From Shewanella profunda (GTDB taxonomy: Bacteria; Pseudomonadota; Gammaproteobacteria; Enterobacterales; Shewanellaceae): a stretch of 64,000 bases of DNA. The notes under the pieces were generated by a model, which saw only the letters and a list, made by a program, of their open reading frames with translations, was not told the origin of the DNA and ran no database searches. Positions 58,469 to 64,000 of the stretch are shown here, piece by piece; position 1 is the stretch's first letter; the number at the start of each line of letters is the position of its first letter. The position numbers and the translations under genes were made by a program. The stretch covers positions 1-64,000 of the forward strand of contig NZ_JAKILG010000001.1 of the NCBI RefSeq assembly GCF_023283765.1, given 5' to 3'.

Positions 58469-59437
58469 ATGCAAATAACATGGAAGAAAGTCACCGCAGT
58501 CGGTTTATTTATAGTGCTAATTGGTTATGCAGTGAGTGTGTGGTGGAGTATTGAACCCGATACGCTTACCCCTCAAGAACTGACTGCAACAAATAAGAAT
58601 GTTGTTGGTTTTGCCACCACAACATCGCTGATCTTAACCGTTGAAACGTTATTGGATAAACAAGGCGGTTGGTTATCTAACGATGTGATTCCACCTTCCA
58701 TTTTTATGGATAACATGCCAGCCTTTGAATTCGGAGCGTTAGAGCAAGCCCGTGACTTGGCACTCATCATGCGTAAAGAGTTTAGCCGCTCACAGTCACA
58801 ATCCACCGCTGATAAAGATTTAGGTGAAGCGCAATCGAAGCTGAATATCGATCACACAAGTTGGTTAGTGCCTAGTGCGGAAAGCGAGTATCGTGATGCC
58901 GTCAAGCTATTAAAGCTGTATCGCGCGCGTATGGTGGATCCGAACAATCAAGATGCGCAGTTCTACGCTCGGGCTGACAATCTCAATGAATGGTTAAAAG
59001 AAATTCAAAAACGTTTAGGTAGCATGTCGCAGCGTTTATCGGCAAGTGTGGGTCAGGAAAGGTTAAACACGGACTTAGCTGGTGATAATTCTGCGCGTCA
59101 ATCTACACCTAATTTAGCAAGCCATCAGGTGAAAACAAGTTGGTGGAAGATAGATGATGTGTTCTATGAAAGCCGTGGGGCTTCATGGGCATTACTGAAT
59201 TTTATGCGTGCTGTTGAAGTCGACTTTGCCGACGTTTTAAAGAAGAAAAATGCTGAAGTGAGCCTAAAACAAATCATCCGTGAATTGGAAGCTACTCAGC
59301 AAACCGTCTGGAGCCCTGTTGTACTTAATGGCAGTGGTTTTGGTCTAGTCGCTAATCATTCATTGGTTATGGCTAACTATGTATCCCGTGCGAATGCCGC
59401 GGTGATTGATTTAACGAACTTGCTATCTCAAGGTTAA
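58469..59437 (+). CDS. DUF2333 family protein
   Basis: AAGGAGTCGCTTG precedes the ATG. The 322-residue protein has one N-terminal membrane span (AVGLFIVLIGYAVSVWWSIE) and a large helical periplasmic domain (GFATTTSLILTVETLLDKQG, then SWWKIDDVFYESRGASWALL). This matches DUF2333, widespread in gammaproteobacteria and of unknown function. It is probably in an operon with the copper chaperone before it and the barrel protein after it. Confidence 0.85.
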   Translation: MQITWKKVTAVGLFIVLIGYAVSVWWSIEPDTLTPQELTATNKNVVGFATTTSLILTVETLLDKQGGWLSNDVIPPSIFMDNMPAFEFGALEQARDLALIMRKEFSRSQSQSTADKDLGEAQSKLNIDHTSWLVPSAESEYRDAVKLLKLYRARMVDPNNQDAQFYARADNLNEWLKEIQKRLGSMSQRLSASVGQERLNTDLAGDNSARQSTPNLASHQVKTSWWKIDDVFYESRGASWALLNFMRAVEVDFADVLKKKNAEVSLKQIIRELEATQQTVWSPVVLNGSGFGLVANHSLVMANYVSRANAAVIDLTNLLSQG

Positions 59438-59439
59438 TT

Positions 59440-60177
59440 ATGAAAAAGACACTCCTCGCCAGTGCTGTATTAGGATTTTTGATGGCCACATCAGCCCAAG
59501 CGGCAACTGTGGTAGGTTTTAAACTTGGCGGTGACTACTGGCATGCCGATACCAGCGGAACTCTTGCTGATAAAGGTCAACCACAGCAAACTTTTAATTA
59601 CAGTTCATCGGCTCAAGGTAGTTATTGGATTGCCGTTGAGCATCCATTGCCATTTGTGCCTAACCTCAAAATTCGTGAAAATAGCCTTGACCAAAAAGGG
59701 AACATGTCAGGTGCGGACTTCAGCTTTAATGGGCATGATTTTACAGGTAATGTGACGAGTTATACCGATCTAAGTAACACTGACTTCATACTTTATTACG
59801 AGCTGCTGGACAATGATATTGTGTCATTTGACTTAGGTGCCGCTTACAAGCTGATGAATGGCTCTCTGCGTGTACAAGATCCTGGACATCCAGAAGAGAA
59901 AGATGTCGATAGTGGTATTGTGATGGGTTATGCCAGCGCCCAAGTCGGTATGCCGGGATTCGGTTTATTTGGTTTTGCGGATTTAATGCTCGGTGTTGAT
60001 GAATCGAGCGTTCATGACTATGCAATCGGTCTTGGTTGGGAGTTTGATGGCCTCGCTGTGGATACGCGCGTGCGTGTGGGCTACCGTGAGTTTTTATTCG
60101 ATGTGAATAATTTTTCCGGGATCAGTGCTGATACTAAGTTTGATGGTTATTTCGCAGGTGTGGAAATCATTTTTTAA
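59440..60177 (+). CDS. TIGR04219-type outer-membrane beta-barrel protein
   Basis: The 245-residue protein has a signal peptide ending AQA and a barrel with alternating strands, including TVVGFKLGGDYWHADTSG, DFILYYELLDNDIVSFDLG and a last strand FDGYFAGVEIIF ending in Phe. It matches the TIGR04219 family. Start lies two bases after the DUF2333 stop, so they are cotranscribed. A terminator follows. Confidence 0.85.
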   Translation: MKKTLLASAVLGFLMATSAQAATVVGFKLGGDYWHADTSGTLADKGQPQQTFNYSSSAQGSYWIAVEHPLPFVPNLKIRENSLDQKGNMSGADFSFNGHDFTGNVTSYTDLSNTDFILYYELLDNDIVSFDLGAAYKLMNGSLRVQDPGHPEEKDVDSGIVMGYASAQVGMPGFGLFGFADLMLGVDESSVHDYAIGLGWEFDGLAVDTRVRVGYREFLFDVNNFSGISADTKFDGYFAGVEIIF

Positions 60178-60203
60178 TCATTTCTTGCCGCAATAGAATA
60201 AAT

Positions 60204-60230
60204 AAAAAAACCGCCCATAGGGCGGTTTTT
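60204..60230. terminator. Bidirectional terminator between barrel gene and tolC
   Basis: AAAAAAACCGCCC-ATA-GGGCGGTTTTTT is a perfect hairpin flanked by A and T runs between convergent genes. Confidence 0.95.
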
Positions 60231-60254
60231 TATTGAATGACATTAGCGCTAATC

Positions 60255-61562
60255 TTACTCAGCTTTTAAGCCGCTGTTGATTGCGATAACATCATCTTCG
60301 TTAAGTGTACCTGCAGCTTGCTTCAGGGCGACGATCGAATTGATATAGCTGTAACGAGCCTCTGACAATTTGCGTTTTGAGTCATACAGGTCACGGGTGC
60401 GGTTCAATACGTCAACGATAGTACGAGTACCCACTTCAAAACCTGCTTGTGTGGCTTTCAATGCACTTTCAGATGAAATGACTGATTGCTCATAGGCTCG
60501 GATTGAGCTAATAGAGGCACCTACGTTGTTGTAGTTATTACGTACATTCTTAACAACGCTACGGTAGGTTTGCTCAAGTTTCTCGCTTGCTTCAACATAT
60601 TGAAATTGAGCTTCCTTGACTTGAGAAGTGACTTTAAAGCCCTCAAAAATCGGGATGCTTAAATTCACCCCTACGTTCACATCATCAAAATCAGGATCGT
60701 TAACATTACCTGTTTCTTGCTCAAGACCCTTGCTGTAACCCGCATTTAAGCTCAAGGATGGCATATGACCCGCTTTATAAAGGCTGATGGTTTCCTGAGC
60801 GATATCTTTACCAATACGTTGGGTCATCAGATCGACACTGTTCGATTCAGCGATCTTTAACCATTCACTTGGTGAAGAGGGGGCTGGAGTCGTAGCGGAG
60901 AAACGATTTGTATCTAGTACATTAATTGTTTTGTGGTCGATACCTGTGATTTCACGAAGTGCTTCGTAGCTATTGGCAAGATCATTTTCAGCAAGGATCT
61001 CGCTAGCAGAAGCTAAGTCATACTGGGCTTGAGCTTCATGCACATCCGTTATTGCCGTTAGACCTACAGCAAAGCGTTGCTTCGTTTGCTCAAGTTGGCG
61101 TTCGATTGCGCGTTTTTCTGCACCTTGGAACTCGTAGTTATCCTTAGCTGTTAACACATCGAAGTAGGCTTTAGTTACGCGAGTAATTAAGGTTTGTAAA
61201 GTTGATGCATAGCTTGAATCAGCTTGAGAAGCGGCTTTCTCTGCGAGGCTTAAACCCACCCAAGCACTGTGATCATAAATGATCTGATTTAGCTTAAGAC
61301 TACCCGTTAAACCACTGGTATCATCCCTAGGGTCATTCCATGCTTTGTCATACCCTACGTTTGCGCTAAGTGTTGGTAACAGAGGCGCACGATTTTGCTC
61401 AATTTTTTCGAATAAAGCATCACGCTGAGCCTGAGCTTGTAACACTAGAGGGTCACTAGTCAGTGCTTGTTGATAAATTTGCAGTAAATCATCTGCTTGT
61501 ACCGCTGATGCGGAGGCGGCGAGAGTTAATGCTGCGCATAAAGAACGGATCTTAAATTTCAT
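60255..61562 (-). CDS. tolC: Outer-membrane efflux channel TolC
   Basis: The 435-residue protein has a signal peptide ending VQADD, then DLLQIYQQALTSDPLVLQAQ and repeated long-helix/strand segments of the OEP family (LITRVTKAYFDVLTAKDNYE, VGLTAITDVHEAQAQYDLAS; second half FEVGTRTIVDVLNRTRDLYD). Length is close to E. coli TolC (about 471 with signal). It forms the exit duct of RND and type I systems. It is divergent from nudF, the same order as in many gammaproteobacteria. Confidence 0.96.
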   Translation of the reverse strand: MKFKIRSLCAALTLAASASAVQADDLLQIYQQALTSDPLVLQAQAQRDALFEKIEQNRAPLLPTLSANVGYDKAWNDPRDDTSGLTGSLKLNQIIYDHSAWVGLSLAEKAASQADSSYASTLQTLITRVTKAYFDVLTAKDNYEFQGAEKRAIERQLEQTKQRFAVGLTAITDVHEAQAQYDLASASEILAENDLANSYEALREITGIDHKTINVLDTNRFSATTPAPSSPSEWLKIAESNSVDLMTQRIGKDIAQETISLYKAGHMPSLSLNAGYSKGLEQETGNVNDPDFDDVNVGVNLSIPIFEGFKVTSQVKEAQFQYVEASEKLEQTYRSVVKNVRNNYNNVGASISSIRAYEQSVISSESALKATQAGFEVGTRTIVDVLNRTRDLYDSKRKLSEARYSYINSIVALKQAAGTLNEDDVIAINSGLKAE

Positions 61563-61805
61563 TTGCTGTCCTTATTAGACAAAATCTCCCAAAGGAGAAA
61601 TATTTTAACTTCGTTTAGACTAAGTAATGCCTTTACCAAGGCGGTTTGCGCTTCCCGACGCTTCCCGATACAGCTAAAACTTAATGATGTAGAGTCTAAA
61701 AACTCTGACACTCGCAAGTCAAATGCGAAGTGTAACAGATTTTATTTTAAAAATGTGTCAAATTGCCTTGATAATAGGCGCAAATTTAACTTTTAAGGAT
61801 AGAGT

Positions 61806-62408
61806 ATGAAACCCCCTGTTTTTTCGCAAATGGATATTGAAATTCTCGATAAAAAGTCACTATATCAAGGCTTTTTTGCGCTAGAACAGTTCACTTTTAG
61901 ACACAAACTTTTTGCGGGAGGATGGAGCCAGCCTGTGTGCCGAGAGGTATTTGAGCGGGGCCATGCGGTGGTTGTATTACCCTATGACATTCAGCGCGAT
62001 CAAGTCGTATTAATCGAGCAAGTACGTTTTCCTGCATTAGCGACCACTAAATCTCCTTGGCTTATGGAGTTAGTCGCGGGTATGATTGCGCCCGAAGAAA
62101 CGGCTCTGGATGTTGCGCATCGTGAATTGCTTGAAGAAACGGGCCTAGTTGCTAGCAACATTCATTTTGTTAACAGCTGTTTAGCAAGCCCAGGTGGCAG
62201 TACTGAACGTTTTTATTTCTATTGGGCCGAAGTGGATTCAACCCAAGCCCGTGGATTGCATGGATTAGCTGAAGAACATGAAGATATTCGATTGCATGTA
62301 GTGAGCCGTGAGCACGCTTATAATAGTGTGGTTGCTGGGGAAATAGACAATGCATCGACCGTAATTGGATTGCAATGGTTGCAATTAAACTATCAGAAAC
62401 TGGTTTAA
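61806..62408 (+). CDS. nudF: ADP-ribose diphosphatase NudF
   Basis: The 200-residue enzyme has the Nudix box GMIAPEETALDVAHRELLEE-TG (all conserved Gly, Glu and Arg-Glu positions), followed by ASPGGSTERFYFYWAEVD, typical of ADP-ribose pyrophosphatases. AGGATAGAGT precedes the ATG. It splits ADP-ribose into AMP and ribose 5-phosphate. It heads a run with DUF1249, cpdA and yqiA. Confidence 0.95.
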   Translation: MKPPVFSQMDIEILDKKSLYQGFFALEQFTFRHKLFAGGWSQPVCREVFERGHAVVVLPYDIQRDQVVLIEQVRFPALATTKSPWLMELVAGMIAPEETALDVAHRELLEETGLVASNIHFVNSCLASPGGSTERFYFYWAEVDSTQARGLHGLAEEHEDIRLHVVSREHAYNSVVAGEIDNASTVIGLQWLQLNYQKLV

Positions 62409-62420
62409 GTTGGACAGAAT

Positions 62421-62861
62421 TTGGCTACCTCCACTTCACATCAAAAACCACGCTATCGACCCAATGTCAGTGATTTCTTAGCACTGTGTGGCCGCAATTA
62501 TGGCTATATGCTGAAATGGTTACCTCTGGAGGTCGCTATTGGTCAATCATGGCAGCTAGAAGGTGAGTTTGGTATATTAGTTGTGCGTATTTTAGAAAAT
62601 ACCAAATATACTCAACTGGTTGAGATATCACGCCCTCTTGGAATGGTCGAGTTTATCAATACTCCCAAGGTGTTAGTGAGAATTTATCACGATGCTAAAT
62701 TAGCAGAAGTGTTAACTGGTCAACAGATTTACCAATTACGCCCAGTGTATGATTATCCCAATTTACGCATGTATCATAGTGATGAAAAGTACCAGGTAAA
62801 CGCATTCCTGGAAGAGTTGTTGAAGATTGGTAGCCAACAACATTTAGTATGCCAGTCTTAA
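62421..62861 (+). CDS. DUF1249 (YqiB-like) protein
   Basis: The 146-residue product matches YqiB of E. coli in layout: YRPNVSDFLALCGRNYGYML, TKYTQLVEISRPLG, VRIYHDAKLAEVLTGQQIYQ and YPNLRMYHSDEKYQVNAFLE. The start is a TTG at 62421, with GGACAG before it; no ATG suits. Its role is unknown, but its place between nudF and cpdA is conserved. Confidence 0.88.
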   Translation: MATSTSHQKPRYRPNVSDFLALCGRNYGYMLKWLPLEVAIGQSWQLEGEFGILVVRILENTKYTQLVEISRPLGMVEFINTPKVLVRIYHDAKLAEVLTGQQIYQLRPVYDYPNLRMYHSDEKYQVNAFLEELLKIGSQQHLVCQS

Positions 62862-62877
62862 AATTTGGGTATTCAAT

Positions 62878-63717
62878 GTGCTGAAAGAGGCAGTCTCTTA
62901 CTCCATAGCTGAAGGAGAAAGTGTGCGCATAGTGCAGGTCACCGATCCGCACCTTTTTGCCGATCCTGAGGCTCAGCTTTTGGGAGTTAACACCAGCAAA
63001 AGTTTTGCTGGTGTGCTTAATACTATTAGGGCGGTCGATTATCCTGCACACATAATGTTAGCAACGGGGGATTTAAGCCAAGATTATTCGGCTGAGTCTT
63101 ACCAACAGTTTGTTAAAGCTGTTACGCCGGTAGGTTTGCCTTGTCATTATCTTCCGGGAAATCATGATGATCCTCGTATTATGTATTTGCATATGCAAGG
63201 TGAGCAGATTTTTGGTCAACAGCGTATCCTCGCTGGCAAGTGGCAAATTTTAATGTTGGATTCCACTGTTCGAGGAAAACCCGGTGGTAATATGGCCCAG
63301 AGCCAGTTCGAGCTTATCGAAGAGGCCATTGCAGCGCACCCCGAATATTACACTTTACTGGTGATGCACCATAATCCGATTTTGGTTAACTGTACTTGGT
63401 TAGATCAACATTGTATGGATAATGGCGCGGAGTTTTTAAAGCGTGTTGCTATGTATCCTCAAGTTAAGGGATTGCTCTGGGGGCATGTGCATCAGCGAAT
63501 TGATACCCACTATGAAGGGCCGCATGGTGCGCTACAGCTTATGGCGACGCCTTCTACATGTATCCAATTTAAGCCTTTATCGCCTTATTTTGCCTTGGAT
63601 GCCTTGCAACCCGGTTATCGTTTGCTGGAGTTGAAGGCCGATGGTAGCATCGGCACCAATGTATATCGCGTACCGGGTAACCACTTTTTCCCCGATAATG
63701 ATTCCAGCGGTTATTAA
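62878..63717 (+). CDS. cpdA: 3',5'-cAMP phosphodiesterase CpdA
   Basis: The 279-residue metallophosphoesterase has QVTDPHLFADPEAQLLGVNT, GDLSQD, LPGNHDDP, VMHHNP and GHVHQRID, all metal-binding motifs of class III cAMP phosphodiesterases. It lowers cAMP and so tunes CRP control. A GTG start at 62878 is used; a later GTG (VRIVQVTD) is possible. Gene order nudF-DUF1249-cpdA supports the name. Confidence 0.95.
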   Translation: MLKEAVSYSIAEGESVRIVQVTDPHLFADPEAQLLGVNTSKSFAGVLNTIRAVDYPAHIMLATGDLSQDYSAESYQQFVKAVTPVGLPCHYLPGNHDDPRIMYLHMQGEQIFGQQRILAGKWQILMLDSTVRGKPGGNMAQSQFELIEEAIAAHPEYYTLLVMHHNPILVNCTWLDQHCMDNGAEFLKRVAMYPQVKGLLWGHVHQRIDTHYEGPHGALQLMATPSTCIQFKPLSPYFALDALQPGYRLLELKADGSIGTNVYRVPGNHFFPDNDSSGY

Positions 63718-63743
63718 TGCGAGTGACCGCAGCTTGAGGAACT

Positions 63744-64000
63744 ATGCTGCTTTATATTCACGGGTTCAACAGTTCACCTTTTTCTGATAAAGCGGTAATG
63801 ACTGCGCAATACGTGGCGCAGCATCATCCGTCAGTCATCTTTCATCAACCCCAATTACCTAATACTCCTAAGGCCGCAATGGCACTTCTGCTGGAATATG
63901 TGGAAGCGGCATTAAAGACTAATGAACCACTCACCTATATTGGTTCATCATTGGGTGGGTATTTCGCCAGTTATTTCGCTGAGCATTATGGTGGCCGAGC
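63744..64000 (+). CDS. yqiA: YqiA-family esterase, partial
   Basis: The frame starts MLLYIHGFNSSPFSDKAVMT after TGAGGAACT and runs off the window. It contains the alpha/beta-hydrolase nucleophile elbow GSSLGG (Ser of G-x-S-x-G) and HGFNSSP. YqiA is a small esterase usually encoded next to cpdA and before parE. The catalytic Asp and His lie outside the window. Confidence 0.92.
   Translation, partial: MLLYIHGFNSSPFSDKAVMTAQYVAQHHPSVIFHQPQLPNTPKAAMALLLEYVEAALKTNEPLTYIGSSLGGYFASYFAEHYGGR

Overview
The window looks like chromosome of a marine gammaproteobacterium, most likely Shewanella. I base this on gene content and order: a divergent metR/metE pair, a B12-riboswitch TonB receptor, tolC divergent from nudF-DUF1249-cpdA-yqiA, a TIGR04219-type outer-membrane protein, DUF2333, and dusA used as a phage attachment site. 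No 16S or database search was possible, so the genus is an inference.

Layout. Positions 1-422 hold one end of an IS3-family insertion sequence. Positions 551-10777 are host sequence: an RCC1-repeat lipoprotein, a cobalamin riboswitch with its TonB-dependent receptor, an AT-rich PEGA-like exported protein, an HDOD protein, metR and metE with MetJ and MetR sites. A decayed integrase (about 11090-11428) and an 87-bp copy of the dusA 5' end (11527-11613) follow. From there to the matching 87-bp copy at 55209-55295 lies an apparently complete prophage of about 43.7 kb, integrated in dusA and restoring the gene. Positions 55296-64000 are host again: dusA, a small PspC-like operon, an enoyl-CoA hydratase homologue, a PCu(A)C copper chaperone with DUF2333 and an outer-membrane barrel, tolC, nudF, DUF1249, cpdA and the start of yqiA.

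Prophage plan. The organisation is lambdoid. A leftward early operon (21300 to 12268) carries two DNA methyltransferases, a sliding-clamp-like protein, PrtN- and PapB-family regulators and many small proteins, most overlapping by the ATGA type. It starts at a promoter overlapped by a palindromic operator, and the same operator half-sites recur upstream of the rightward promoter. Between the two operators is the immunity region: a CI-type repressor, a two-gene unit of an exported protein plus a YafO-family toxin homologue with no visible YafN, and a convergent membrane protein with a zinc ribbon. Rightward genes are Cro, a YdaT-like protein, an O-like replication protein whose gene contains five 15-bp iterons, a DnaC-like loader, a second tyrosine recombinase, a Q-like protein and an oligoribonuclease-like exonuclease. 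A lambda-like cos site lies near 30656-30724. Then come lysis (GH24 lysozyme, nested Rz/Rz1, holin candidate), Nu1/GpA terminase, portal, a ClpP-protease/capsid fusion, head completion and tail genes with a 1424-residue tape measure, tail-tip genes, an excisionase-sized gene and the integrase next to attR.

Main points for a second look: the immunity-region cargo, the fossil integrase showing the dusA site was occupied before, the in-gene iteron origin, the cos site placed upstream of lysis, the second recombinase, the A8 frameshift gene, and two families of repeats confined to gaps between late genes.
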